DNA from: Mesorhizobium sp. M1C.F.Ca.ET.210.01.1.1
GTDB lineage: Bacteria > Pseudomonadota > Alphaproteobacteria > Rhizobiales > Rhizobiaceae
Assembly: GCF_004791585.1 (NCBI RefSeq)
Contig: NZ_SRUU01000039.1
Coordinates: forward strand, 1 to 45,202
Reading direction: 5' to 3'
DNA: 45,202 bases
Program-made: the position numbers and the translations under genes
Shown: in pieces, positions 1-9,719 of the stretch
Layout of the letters: each line of letters opens with the position of its first letter
How positions within the stretch are numbered: position 1 is the first letter of the stretch
Notes under the pieces: model-generated
The model's database searches: none
Seen by the model: only the letters and a program-made list of their open reading frames with translations
Told to the model about the DNA's origin: nothing

Positions 1-1
1 C

Positions 2-118
2 CAGAAGCGAACCATCGACGACACCTGGCGACACATCGGACACCTCGTCGCCACCATAGAACCCGACGAATGCTCAAACTACTTCAACAACGCCGGATAC
101 GCTTCCGTCAAAACCTGA
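2..118 (+). pseudogene. IS630-type transposase, 3' end only
   Basis: The first 38 codons visible form the C-terminal tail of a transposase, ending at a TGA at 116-118. The tail contains the stretch CSNYFNNAGYASV, which resembles the usual last residues of IS630-family DDE transposases (typically CxNYFxNAGY). The rest of the gene, including the catalytic residues, lies outside the window, so it cannot be told whether the element is intact. No clear terminal inverted repeat was identified between the stop codon and the next gene at 194. Confidence 0.7.
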
Positions 119-193
119 AGCGCTCTAAGTCCGCTCCGTTCCGGTTCTCGGAATTCACCATCCTCGTCGACCTGACCTGAATCTCAGCATATC

Positions 194-859
194 CTAGGCC
201 GCGTCGCGCTGCGGCTCGATGACCATCCAGCCGTTGTCGTCGGTGGCGACGCCGAGCGCGTCGTAGGTGGCGATGCTGGCGTGTGGCGTCACGACCGGAT
301 GGACATGCGTGGCGCTGATCACCATCACCGAGGCGCCGGAAGCTTCGCCCGCCGCGATGCCGGCCGGGGCATCCTCGAAGACGAGGCAATCGCGCGCCTC
401 GACGCCGAGGCGCTTGGCCGCCAGCAGGAAGCAGTCGGGTGCCGGCTTGCCGCGGGTGACGTCCTCGGCCGAGACCATCATGGCGGGAACCGGAATGCCG
501 GCCGCCGCGATGCGCAGCAGGGCGAGCTCGCGCGGCGCCGAGGTGACGATCGCCCAGCGGTGCGGCGGCAACGACTTCAGAAACGCCACGGCGCCCGGGA
601 TCGGCACGATGCCGTCGAGGTCCGCCGCTTCCGCCTTGAGCAGCGCGTCGGCTTCGACCACCGCGTCCAGGCCCGGCAAATTCAATGCGGCGATCGTCTC
701 GATCGCGCGCTTGCCGTGGATCGTCGGTAGGAAGCTTGCGACGTCGAGGCCGTGGCGATTGGCCCATGTCGTCCACACCCTCTCGGCCGCTGCGATCGAA
801 TTGAGGACCGTGCCATCCATGTCGAAAAGGAAGGCGGCGAACTTTCTGCCTAAGAACAT
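194..859 (-). CDS. HAD-superfamily sugar-phosphatase-like hydrolase
   Basis: This 221-residue cytoplasmic protein is a subfamily IA haloacid-dehalogenase-like phosphatase. Motif I is FDMDGT, with the nucleophile at D13 and the acid/base at D15. The helical cap follows. Motif II is in VTSAPR, the motif III Lys is in RGKPAP, and motif IV is in FEDAPAG. The layout is that of small phosphatases acting on sugar phosphates or phosphoglycolate (YfbT/YniC type); the substrate cannot be read from sequence. The start at 859 was chosen because AGGA lies about 8 bases upstream and because motif I normally falls near residue 10; an open frame continues upstream to 1006 but is not needed. It is divergent from the transglutaminase-like gene at 1029. 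Confidence 0.85.
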   Translation of the reverse strand: MFLGRKFAAFLFDMDGTVLNSIAAAERVWTTWANRHGLDVASFLPTIHGKRAIETIAALNLPGLDAVVEADALLKAEAADLDGIVPIPGAVAFLKSLPPHRWAIVTSAPRELALLRIAAAGIPVPAMMVSAEDVTRGKPAPDCFLLAAKRLGVEARDCLVFEDAPAGIAAGEASGASVMVISATHVHPVVTPHASIATYDALGVATDDNGWMVIEPQRDAA

Positions 860-1028
860 CGGATATCCTGGGAGTGTTTTTGGGGAGGGGCAAAGCCTGG
901 AAATATGATAGACTGGCCGGCACCGCTTGGGAAGGCGCGAGGCAGGCTTTCGACCTGACGCAGGAACAACAGACCCGTTACAGCGTTGATTGGAAAGTCT
1001 TTCCAAGAAATGACGAAGGGGGAACGGG

Positions 1029-1898
1029 ATGCTGATCCGGCTCGGCTACGAAATCGCTATCGAATGCGTCGCGGCGACGCCGATCATCTCGCTCCTCGAT
1101 ATCCACCCCGACCGCCATGCCGATATCAAGCGGCAGACGCGCGTGCTCACCTCGCCTTCCGTGCCGACCCGGACCTATCGCGACCGCCACAACAATATCT
1201 GCCGCCGTTTCACGGCGCCGGCCGGCGGTTTCCGCATTCTTTACGATGCGGTGATCGAGGACGGCGGCCAGACCGACGAGGTCAACAGGCTGGCGCGCGA
1301 AACACCTGTCGCGGATCTGCCGGATGAGGTGCTGGTGTATCTGCTTGGCAGCCGCTATTGCGAGACGGATCACCTCGGCGGCCGCGCCTGGCAGCTGTTT
1401 GGTCATCTGCCGTCGGGCTGGGCCCGCGTGCAGGCGATCGTCGACTATGTCCACAGCAGGCTTTCCTTCGGCTACGGTTATGCTCGCGCCACCCGCACGG
1501 CGGCGCAGGCGCATGAGGAGCGCGTCGGCGTCTGCCGCGACTTCGCGCATCTGGCGATCACGCTCTGCCGCTCGATGAACATTCCGGCGCGCTATGTGAA
1601 CGGCTATCTCGGCGATATCGGCGTGCCGGCCGATCCCGCGCCAATGGACTTCTCGGCCTGGATGGAGGTGTTCCTCGACGGCAAGTGGTACACGTTCGAC
1701 CCGCGCCACAATTGCCCGCGGATCGGCCGCGTCGTGATCGCGCGCGGCCGCGACGCCACCGACGTGCCGCTGCTGCACAGCTTCGGCCAGCACAAGCTCG
1801 CCCTGTTCAAGGTCTGGACCTACGAACAGGAAGGCAACCGCTTCAACCCGCCACATCATGGCGTCAACCGCACGGCAAGCGCGCAGATGCTGGCATAA
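1029..1898 (+). CDS. Transglutaminase-like cysteine protein
   Basis: A 289-residue protein of the bacterial transglutaminase-like (COG1305) family. An N-terminal beta region (about 1-90) resembles the domain that precedes the core in these proteins. The core has the nucleophile in GVCRDFAHL (C169) and the Asp region in WYTFDPRHN (D224). The position that normally carries the catalytic His (xHAWxEV) reads DFSAWMEV, with Ser at 209. The conserved tail around GRVVIARGRDATDVP is present. A purine-rich stretch (AAGGGGGAACGGG) precedes the ATG. Many relatives are annotated as proteases or peptidases, but the activity is unproven. A perfect 14-bp hairpin follows at 1939-1974. Confidence 0.85.
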   Translation: MLIRLGYEIAIECVAATPIISLLDIHPDRHADIKRQTRVLTSPSVPTRTYRDRHNNICRRFTAPAGGFRILYDAVIEDGGQTDEVNRLARETPVADLPDEVLVYLLGSRYCETDHLGGRAWQLFGHLPSGWARVQAIVDYVHSRLSFGYGYARATRTAAQAHEERVGVCRDFAHLAITLCRSMNIPARYVNGYLGDIGVPADPAPMDFSAWMEVFLDGKWYTFDPRHNCPRIGRVVIARGRDATDVPLLHSFGQHKLALFKVWTYEQEGNRFNPPHHGVNRTASAQMLA

Positions 1899-2203
1899 GC
1901 CAGCCGGCTGTCCCACCACGCTTCAGCACCGCTGCTGACCCGCTTCGGCACAGGCCAGGCTGTGCCGAAGCGGGAAGCGCCGCGACCGCTCAGCAGAACA
2001 TGGTAAGCGCTTCCTGAACGGCATTTCACCAGTCGTCCTTTCGTTTACCCGCCATTCACCTTCCTGTCTGCCGAGGGCAAGCAAAAACAATAAGTTAACC
2101 GGTCACTATGCGTCTTTGCACCGCCCGGCGGCCGCGTCCGGCCGAAATCCTGCAATGCCAACCGTCGAGCGGCCTCGATGCCGCAGGCAGCGGAGGCGCA
2201 AGG
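1899..2203. other. Intergenic region
   Basis: This 305-base stretch holds the hairpin at 1939-1974 and then sequence of lower GC content (about 2020-2105) that probably contains the promoter of the TadG-like gene. An open frame running in from 2108 continues into that gene, but it lacks a ribosome binding site and is not counted as coding. I see no other feature. Confidence 0.5.
1939..1974 (+). terminator. 14-bp hairpin after the transglutaminase-like gene
   Basis: CCCGCTTCGGCACA (1939-1952) is perfectly complementary to 1961-1974, with an 8-base loop. It starts 40 bases after the stop codon of the transglutaminase-like gene. There is no T-run behind it, so termination is plausible but not certain. 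Confidence 0.55.
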
Positions 2204-3622
2204 ATGCGGCAGTTCAAAGGTCTCGTTCGTGGGATGGACCGGTTTGCCCGGGATCGCGGAGGCAATTTCGCGGTTCTGTTCGGGGCTGCCGCAACGGTCC
2301 TGGCGCTGGGGGCTGGATTCGCGGTCAATGTCTCGCAGCTCTACAATGCGAGATCGAGCTTGCAGGGCGTCGTCGACGCCGCGGTGACCTCGACGGCACG
2401 CGATCTCACCCTCGGCATCATCAAGGAAGCCGATGCCAATCGATCGGTGCAGGCATTCCTCGACGCCAACAGCACCGCCGGCATCCTTCAAACCGATCAG
2501 ATCGTGCTCGACAAGCTCACGATCAACAGGACAGCGAAAACCGTGCAGGCGGATGTGCATGCCGATATCGATCTTTATTTCCCGTTTTTCAGCATGGGCG
2601 ACATGCGGCGTGTGACCTCGTCGACCACCGCTCTCTATTCGGACAAGAAGATCGAGGTGGCGATGATGCTCGACATCACCGGCTCGATGGCCGCCAACAG
2701 GCGCGCCAAGACCAACAAGATCGGCGACCTGCAGGCGGCCGCTTCGCAAACGGTCAAGGATCTGCTGGGGCAGAACCGGGACCCCAACGATCCGAGGGTG
2801 CGCGTGGCAATCATCCCTTACGCCGAGGCGGTCAATACCGGCGGCCTCGCCGGCACTGTATTCGTCGAAACGCAGGATGGACCAAAGTTACCGCCGCCGA
2901 TCGACGCGCCGGTAGCGGTTTCCACCACGACGGCACCCGACAAGTGCGCTACCGAACGCAAGGACAAGGAAGGCTACGCCGACTATTCGTCCGATGGCCC
3001 CGACACACTTCGCCGGAACAACAAGGGCAAGACCTATCAGGCCAAAGTCAACCGCGACTACCGCATGCGGACATGCCCCGCCGCGGCTCTCGTTCCGCTG
3101 ACCGCCGATCAGGACAAGCTGCTCACGGCAATCGATCATTTCCAAGCCGCGGGTGTGACTGCCGGCGGCATTGCCGCGCAATGGGGCTATTACATGCTCT
3201 CCCCGTCGTGGCGCGCGACGATTGCCGATGCCCGCCTGGGCACCGGCCCTGCCAATTTCGATCCGAAAAAGGTGGCCAAGATCGCCATCCTGATGACGGA
3301 TGGCCAATTCAACACCGCCTTCGCCCGCGGGCGCGGCGCGGCCGCGTGGCAGGACGAGGGCGAGACTTCGCGCGCCAATGCCGAAGCGATTTGCGACAAC
3401 ATGAAGCGCGACGGCATCGAGGTCTTCACCATCGGCTTCGATCTCAATGATCCATCGATGACCACGACCGAGCGGGATCAGGCCAAGTCCGTGTTGAAGG
3501 ACTGCTCGAGCGCAGACACCTCCTCGTTGAAGCACTATTACGAGGCCGCCACGGGCGCCGAACTGTCAGATGCTTTCGGCGAGATCACCCGCAACATCGA
3601 AAAGCTCACCATCGACCGCTGA
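2204..3622 (+). CDS. TadG-like pilus-associated protein with VWA domain
   Basis: A 472-residue membrane-anchored protein. The basic N-terminus ends in DRGGNFAVLFG, the TadE/TadG signature, followed by one hydrophobic helix (about 22-43). A von Willebrand factor A-like domain follows: the metal-site motif reads DITGSM (D157-S161), and a second acidic strand reads ILMTDGQFN (about 363-370). A 100-residue polar insertion with Cys residues separates these strands. TadG proteins belong to Flp/Tad pilus systems and sit in the periplasm attached to the inner membrane, but no other tad gene is nearby, so this is an orphan copy of uncertain role. The start at 2204 is supported by CGGAGG seven bases upstream. 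Confidence 0.85.
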   Translation: MRQFKGLVRGMDRFARDRGGNFAVLFGAAATVLALGAGFAVNVSQLYNARSSLQGVVDAAVTSTARDLTLGIIKEADANRSVQAFLDANSTAGILQTDQIVLDKLTINRTAKTVQADVHADIDLYFPFFSMGDMRRVTSSTTALYSDKKIEVAMMLDITGSMAANRRAKTNKIGDLQAAASQTVKDLLGQNRDPNDPRVRVAIIPYAEAVNTGGLAGTVFVETQDGPKLPPPIDAPVAVSTTTAPDKCATERKDKEGYADYSSDGPDTLRRNNKGKTYQAKVNRDYRMRTCPAAALVPLTADQDKLLTAIDHFQAAGVTAGGIAAQWGYYMLSPSWRATIADARLGTGPANFDPKKVAKIAILMTDGQFNTAFARGRGAAAWQDEGETSRANAEAICDNMKRDGIEVFTIGFDLNDPSMTTTERDQAKSVLKDCSSADTSSLKHYYEAATGAELSDAFGEITRNIEKLTIDR

Positions 3623-3651
3623 CCGCGCTTGGGCAGACCGCGAGAAAGGAA

Positions 3652-3685
3652 AAGGCCGCCGCTTCGTGACGAAGCAGGCGGCCTT
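3652..3685. terminator. Hairpin between the TadG-like gene and a small minus-strand ORF
   Basis: AAGGCCGCC (3652-3660) pairs with 3677-3685. An inner stem GCTTCG/CGAAGC (3661-3666/3670-3675) extends it to 15 bp with one bulged base. It lies 30 bases after the stop of the TadG-like gene and is symmetrical enough to work in both directions. On the minus strand it lies about 70 bases after the stop of the 23-codon ORF. Confidence 0.65.
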
Positions 3686-3754
3686 CCGTGTTTCCGTCCA
3701 TGACGCGGCTCATGGCGGCGACGCCTTCGCGTCACCTGCCGCGCGTCTCGCGCC

Positions 3755-3826
3755 TTAACGGGAAGACTGCTTCCCGGAAGTGCAATCCGCTGAGCTCACG
3801 TTATAGGAAACGAAATCACTCGACAT
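3755..3826 (-). CDS. Possible 23-codon small protein with consensus Shine-Dalgarno
   Basis: On the minus strand an ATG at 3826 opens a 23-codon frame ending in TAA. Directly upstream is AAGGAGGTGATC, a full complement of the 3' end of 16S rRNA, with six bases between GGAGGT and the ATG. A plausible promoter lies upstream: TTGTCT (3886-3891), 17 bases, CATCAT (3863-3868). The 5' leader contains an imperfect inverted repeat at 3842-3860. The predicted peptide begins MSSDFVSYNVSSADC and is Ser-rich with one Cys and a basic end; it has no membrane segment. I do not recognise it. The alternative is a chance frame behind a strong ribosome-binding sequence, or a small RNA. Confidence 0.45.
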   Translation of the reverse strand: MSSDFVSYNVSSADCTSGKQSSR

Positions 3827-3862
3827 CGGATCACCTCCTTTCGGTTTGTTGAACACAACCAG

Positions 3863-3891
3863 ATGATGGGGTGCGCCGCGGCAAAAGACAA
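3863..3891 (-). promoter_or_regulatory. Candidate promoter of the small ORF
   Basis: On the minus strand TTGTCT (3891-3886) and CATCAT (3868-3863) are 17 bases apart; each matches the sigma-70 consensus at four of six positions. The predicted transcript would begin near 3856 and carry the strong ribosome binding site. Confidence 0.35.
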
Positions 3892-4026
3892 GGTGACGTC
3901 ACGGAATGACCAAACCTCAGGCGGATAATCCCCCACCCGCGATGTTTTTGCGCAACAGGTCGGGATTGCGGTCGAGGGAGCAATGCCTCCCGCCCGGTGT
4001 CATGACCTTCAACCTAGCGCGCCACG

Positions 4027-4497
4027 TCACGCCTGCTCTTCTGCTTCTCCTTCCAGCTTCCGGCGAAGCGCCTTCACGACAGAGTGCGTGGTCTCCAGTT
4101 CGCCGACCTCGATCCCCTCCGAGAGCCAGTTCACCCAAGGCGCCTGCAGGCGCATGGCGGCGTCGAATGCCTGTTTCCCGGTGTCGGTCAGCACCACGAG
4201 CTGCGCCCGCCGGTGATGTGGGTTGGGCTTGAACGCGACAAGCCCGTCCTCTGCCATATCGTTGGCGATGCGCTGGACGTTCTGGCGGTTGGCGCCCATG
4301 TCACGCGCTAGCCACGCGACCGGCTGCGGCCGGTCTGCCGCGACGATGGTGCCGAGCACCTGCCAGCGGGCGCTCGTCAGGCCCAGACCGGCGACGAGCC
4401 TGTCGCCCGCGGCAATGATGCGATTGTTGAGCCTGAAAAGGTCAAGGAACAGGTCGGTCAAGGCAACGGCGGCTTTCGTTCGTTCTGGGGCAGGCAT
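4027..4497 (-). CDS. MarR-family transcriptional regulator
   Basis: A 156-residue winged-helix regulator. The DNA-binding region runs from about SARWQVLGTI through AWLARDMGANRQNVQRIANDM to the wing at NPHHRRAQLVVLT, followed by the C-terminal dimerisation helices. MarR proteins repress neighbouring genes and release DNA on binding small phenolic or oxidising ligands. It is divergent from a monooxygenase gene, its likely target. The start at 4497 was preferred over the upstream ATG at 4524 because GGTGA lies just ahead of it and because the ATG at 4524 sits inside the palindromic operator at 4518-4535. Confidence 0.85.
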   Translation of the reverse strand: MPAPERTKAAVALTDLFLDLFRLNNRIIAAGDRLVAGLGLTSARWQVLGTIVAADRPQPVAWLARDMGANRQNVQRIANDMAEDGLVAFKPNPHHRRAQLVVLTDTGKQAFDAAMRLQAPWVNWLSEGIEVGELETTHSVVKALRRKLEGEAEEQA

Positions 4498-4517
4498 TCT
4501 GTCACCATGGAATGATA

Positions 4518-4546
4518 TTGACATTATGATGTCAAATTACTAGATA
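4518..4546 (+). promoter_or_regulatory. Promoter with overlapping MarR-type palindrome
   Basis: A consensus -35 TTGACA (4518-4523) is followed after 17 bases by TAGATA (4541-4546), directed toward the monooxygenase gene. The -35 is part of a perfect inverted repeat, TTGACAT (4518-4524) and ATGTCAA (4529-4535) around TATG. A second copy of one half, TTGACATCAT, occurs at 4561-4570, closer to the monooxygenase start. A regulator bound at 4518-4535 would cover this promoter and lie just upstream of marR, as expected for MarR autoregulation. Confidence 0.6.
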
Positions 4547-4595
4547 TGCATGGAACCAAGTTGACATCATGAAACCATATTGAAAGGAGCTTGTC

Positions 4596-4964
4596 ATGCC
4601 ACACATGCGCCCGCTGGACCCTGCCTTCCCGATCGAACGCCAGATCGCCATCGACGCGTCCCCTGTCGTGCTCGTCAACGTCTTCACCCTCGACAAGGCC
4701 GACGAACAGACCTTCCTGCAGGCCTGGGAGGTTGACGCGCATTTCATGAAGCGCCAGCCGGGTTTCATCTCGACCCAGCTTCACAGGGCCATTGGCGACA
4801 GCCCGACCTATCTCAACTACGCCGTCTGGGAATCGACGGCCGATTTCAGGGCCGCGTTCATGCATCCGGAGTTCAGGGCGAAGATCTCGGCCTATCCGTC
4901 CTCGGCCGCAGCTTCCCCACACCTGTTTCAGAAGGTTGCGGTGTCCGGCATCTGCGTTGCGTAG
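4596..4964 (+). CDS. Antibiotic biosynthesis monooxygenase-domain protein
   Basis: A 122-residue ABM-type ferredoxin-fold protein. The central part VVLVNVFTLDKADEQTFLQAW through KRQPGFISTQLHRAI, then YLNYAVWES, is the usual order of the ABM domain. Members include small heme-degrading or quinol-oxidising enzymes that act as dimers without a bound cofactor; the substrate here is unknown. AAGGAG lies seven bases before the ATG. The divergent marR gene and the shared palindromic control region suggest a ligand-inducible detoxification pair. Confidence 0.8.
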   Translation: MPHMRPLDPAFPIERQIAIDASPVVLVNVFTLDKADEQTFLQAWEVDAHFMKRQPGFISTQLHRAIGDSPTYLNYAVWESTADFRAAFMHPEFRAKISAYPSSAAASPHLFQKVAVSGICVA

Positions 4965-5115
4965 CATTGCCGGAATGCCTTGTGCCAAGGAGCTTCCGCC
5001 GGCGGCGATCCGGCGGTCAACTCTCTCTCGTTCCCTCGACCTTTGAATTTCGTTGAGCTCCCGACATAATCCGGATGCGGCGTCGTGACAGTTTGCGCCG
5101 CACCGGGAGGTGGGA

Positions 5116-6384
5116 ATGGACGCCGCTGACAGAGCTGCGCGGATCGTGCGAACGGTCGTCGAAACGCTGAAGCCGGGCTTTGCGGTCAGGCTGTGGACCG
5201 GCGAGCGGATCGGTCCCGCCGGCGGTCCGGCACTCGCCATCAACGATCAGGACATCGTCTGGCAACTGGTTCGCCGGCCGACCTTCTCGACGCTGGTCGA
5301 GATGTGGATTTCCAAGACCCTCGATATCGAAGAGGGCACGCTGTTCGATTTCTATGCCCTGCCGTCGCAAGGCAAGCTCAAGACGAGGCTCAGATCCCTG
5401 CCCAAGCTGGCGATCCTGCGCGACCTACCGGCGGTGCTTTTCTCGCGGAAACAGATGACGGCGCGCAGCGATCTTTCCGGCCGCAAGCCTTTCGTCAGCG
5501 GGTCGAACAAGGAGGCGATCCAGCACCATTACGACATCTCGAACGCCTTCTATCGGCTCTTCCTCGACGAGCGCATGGTCTACAGCTGCGGCTACTTCAA
5601 GGACTTCGCCAATGGCATCGACCAGGCGCAGGTCGACAAACTCGACCACATCTGCCGCAAGCTCAGGCTGAAGCAGGGCGAAACGTTGCTCGACATCGGC
5701 TGCGGCTGGGGCGCGATGCTCATCCATGCGGCGAAGAACTACGGCGTCGTCGGTCACGGCGTCTCGTTGTCGGAGGCCCAGACGGAGCTTGCCCGCGAGC
5801 GCATTCGCGCCGAGGGGCTGCAGGACCGCATCACCATCGAGATAAAGTCCTATGCCGAGCTCTCCGGCACCTTCGACAAGATCTCGTCGATCGGCATGTT
5901 CGAGCATCTGGGGCTTGCCAACCACGCTGCCTACTTCTCGGCCGTCAATCGCTTGCTGAAGCCCGGCGGCATCTATCTGCACCATGCCATCACCAGGCGC
6001 AGCAAGGGCGACATCAGGAAGACCCTGCGCAAGGGGCCGGAATACAAGGCGCTGATCAAATACATCTTCCCCGGCGGCGAGCTCGATACGATCGGCATGA
6101 CGCTCGGCAACCTCGAAGCGCATGGCTTCCTCGTCCATGACGTGGAGAACCTGCGCGAGCACTACGCGCGTACCTGCCGCCTGTGGGCGGAGCGTCTCGA
6201 CGCGCGCTTCGATGAGGCGATCGCCGAGGTAGGCGAGGCGAAGGCGCGGCTCTGGCTGCTCTATCTCACCGGCTGCTCGATCACCTTCGAGCGCGCCTCG
6301 GCGCAGATCTTTCAGACCGTCGCCACGAAGCGCGCACGTGGTCCCAGCGGATTGCCGCCGACACGGGTCGATCTCTATCGGTAG
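5116..6384 (+). CDS. cfa: Cyclopropane-fatty-acyl-phospholipid synthase family protein
   Basis: A 422-residue SAM-dependent methyltransferase of the CfaS/mycolic acid cyclopropane synthase family, predicted to transfer a methylene group to unsaturated acyl chains of membrane phospholipids. An N-terminal lipid-binding domain (1-120) precedes the catalytic domain. Conserved features are HHYDISNAFYRLFLDERMVYSCGYF, the SAM loop LDIGCGWGAM (D193-W198), and the active-site segment SIGMFEHLG. The length matches bacterial Cfa (380-430). The start was placed at ATG 5116, five bases after GGGAGG, rather than at the GTG at 5110, which overlaps that binding site. Rhizobia have several paralogues, so the exact lipid substrate is uncertain. 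Confidence 0.88.
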   Translation: MDAADRAARIVRTVVETLKPGFAVRLWTGERIGPAGGPALAINDQDIVWQLVRRPTFSTLVEMWISKTLDIEEGTLFDFYALPSQGKLKTRLRSLPKLAILRDLPAVLFSRKQMTARSDLSGRKPFVSGSNKEAIQHHYDISNAFYRLFLDERMVYSCGYFKDFANGIDQAQVDKLDHICRKLRLKQGETLLDIGCGWGAMLIHAAKNYGVVGHGVSLSEAQTELARERIRAEGLQDRITIEIKSYAELSGTFDKISSIGMFEHLGLANHAAYFSAVNRLLKPGGIYLHHAITRRSKGDIRKTLRKGPEYKALIKYIFPGGELDTIGMTLGNLEAHGFLVHDVENLREHYARTCRLWAERLDARFDEAIAEVGEAKARLWLLYLTGCSITFERASAQIFQTVATKRARGPSGLPPTRVDLYR

Positions 6385-6402
6385 AAGCGGGGGGGCGACT
6401 GG

Positions 6403-7148
6403 TCAGACGAAACGCATCGGCGCGCCGATCTCGACACGTGCCGGCCGGTCGACGGTGCAGTAGACGCCGAGATTGTGGGCGTTGTAGCGGACCAGGTTGC
6501 GCAGGATGCCGGGATCGTTGTCGAAGCCTTCCTGCGCGATGATGGTGAAGCCGCAGCGGCGGCAAGGCTCCGAGACGGTGAGCAGGAGGTCGCCGACCGC
6601 GAGCTTGCGGCCGACCCATTCCGTCTCCGGGAAGGAGCCTTCGACCGGCTCCATGTCGACGACGATGTTGGGGCGGAAGCGGCGCGGATCGGGCGCGCCT
6701 TCCGGATGCAGCGCCTTCAGCCGCGCCAGCGAGGCGATGGTCAGCAGGTGGATCGGCGCCTTGCGATAACGGGCGGCCGTCAGCGGGCCGGCATAACCGG
6801 GCGCGGCGTTTTCGCGATCGAACGGCCGGATCGAGGCGGTGAAGCCGAGAAAGGCAGACACGGCACGGTCGCATTCGGCGCCGGGGGCGCGCAGCCAGTG
6901 GCCGCCGGGGACGGCTACCTCCAGCTCGCGGTCGTTGGTCAGCCGAGTGCGGATACGCGGCACGTTGTGCCATTTGGCGTCGCGGTCGGGTCGCGCAATC
7001 TCGTTGTCCGAGGCGTCGACGAGGCCGAACATACGGTCGCCGTCGATGGTTTCGCGGCCGACCGAAAGCGCGTCCTGGCGTTCGCCGGCGAGCGAGCTCG
7101 CCGGATAGCGCCAGAGCTGGCTGACGGTGCCAAGTGCCGCCTGCTCCG

Positions 7149-7152
<4 letters not shown>
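6403..7152 (-). CDS. MOSC-domain protein
   Basis: A 249-residue protein with an MOSC N-terminal beta-barrel (SQLWRYPASSLAGE... to about residue 100) and a C-terminal MOSC domain. Its signature region includes FRPNIVVD, WVGRKLAVGDLLLTVSEPCRRCGFT and NLGVYCTV. The Cys in the PCxRC motif matches the residue proposed to bind sulfur or molybdenum cofactor in YcbX- and mARC-type proteins. The probable role is molybdenum-cofactor-dependent reduction of N-hydroxylated compounds or sulfur transfer; the substrate is unknown. The ATG overlaps the acsA stop codon by four bases (ATGA), so the two are probably co-translated. Confidence 0.85.
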
Positions 7153-9107
<1,955 letters not shown>

Positions 9108-9410
9108 TTCTTCATTTCCTCCCAAACCATTCCGCCGGCTTGGATTGCCCGCGGCATCGCGGCATGGGCCGCGAATTCGCGCGCATTATTAACAGTTCCG
9201 CCGTGACGGCAATATTAGACGTTGGATTCGCGCGGCGGGATGACGCAGGGGCATGGCGGAATGCCTGTCAGCACTCGCCGCCTGTCGCTGCTAACTGACT
9301 GTTTTGCCGATGGAAAACTAGCCTCGGAGCTGCTAAAATCAATAGACAGTTAAACAACGAGGCGCACAGTTCGCGCTGGGAGGAAAGGAGATCGACCCAA
9401 GGGGGCTGCG
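9108..9410. other. Intergenic region between acsA and usg
   Basis: This 303-base gap separates two divergent genes and must contain both promoters. AT-richer patches at about 9186-9225 and 9325-9355 are the likeliest promoter positions, but no clear -35/-10 pair could be fixed. No ORF with a ribosome binding site and no repeat were seen. Confidence 0.4.
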
Positions 9411-9683
9411 ATGCGCAACCATTCCGAAATGGACCTGATGCTGAGGGGCTATGGGCTGACCACGGCCAAGATTCTCTATCACTTCCCCGACCACCCGCAT
9501 CTGCTGCAGAGCTATATCTGGCAGGACTACGATATCGCTCCCAAATTTCCGGTGCTGATCCGCTTCATCGAATTCTGGAAGACCAGGCTCGATGGGCCGC
9601 TGCATTCGGTCACCTACACGCACCAGACGCTGATCGCGCCGAATGAATGGCGGAAGGTGGACGGCGAGTTCGTCCTGCACTGA
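9411..9683 (+). CDS. usg: Usg-family small protein
   Basis: A 90-residue soluble protein that resembles the Usg family of alphaproteobacteria. The conserved pattern is MDLMLRGYGLTTAKILYHFPDHP, then LQSYIWQDYDIAPKFP and DGPLHSVTYTH. Its function is unknown; the name is historical. It has no signal peptide or membrane helix. A GGGGG run lies five bases before the ATG. A second ATG at 9429 (MDLML) is an alternative start. It stands alone, convergent with the aldo/keto reductase gene, and its stop codon lies inside the hairpin at 9681-9705. Confidence 0.8.
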   Translation: MRNHSEMDLMLRGYGLTTAKILYHFPDHPHLLQSYIWQDYDIAPKFPVLIRFIEFWKTRLDGPLHSVTYTHQTLIAPNEWRKVDGEFVLH

Positions 9684-9705
9684 ACGGCAGCAAGGCTGCC
9701 GTTCA
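9681..9705. terminator. Bidirectional hairpin between usg and an aldo/keto reductase gene
   Basis: TGAACGGCAGC (9681-9691) pairs perfectly with 9695-9705 around a 3-base loop. It begins at the usg stop codon and lies 15 bases beyond the end of the convergent aldo/keto reductase gene, so it can serve both. Confidence 0.6.
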
Positions 9706-9719
9706 GCCGATCGCATCCC

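Noticed and set aside
3906..4232. Plus-strand open frame opposite marR
   Set aside because: It overlaps the MarR coding region in antisense and has no ribosome binding site or domain.
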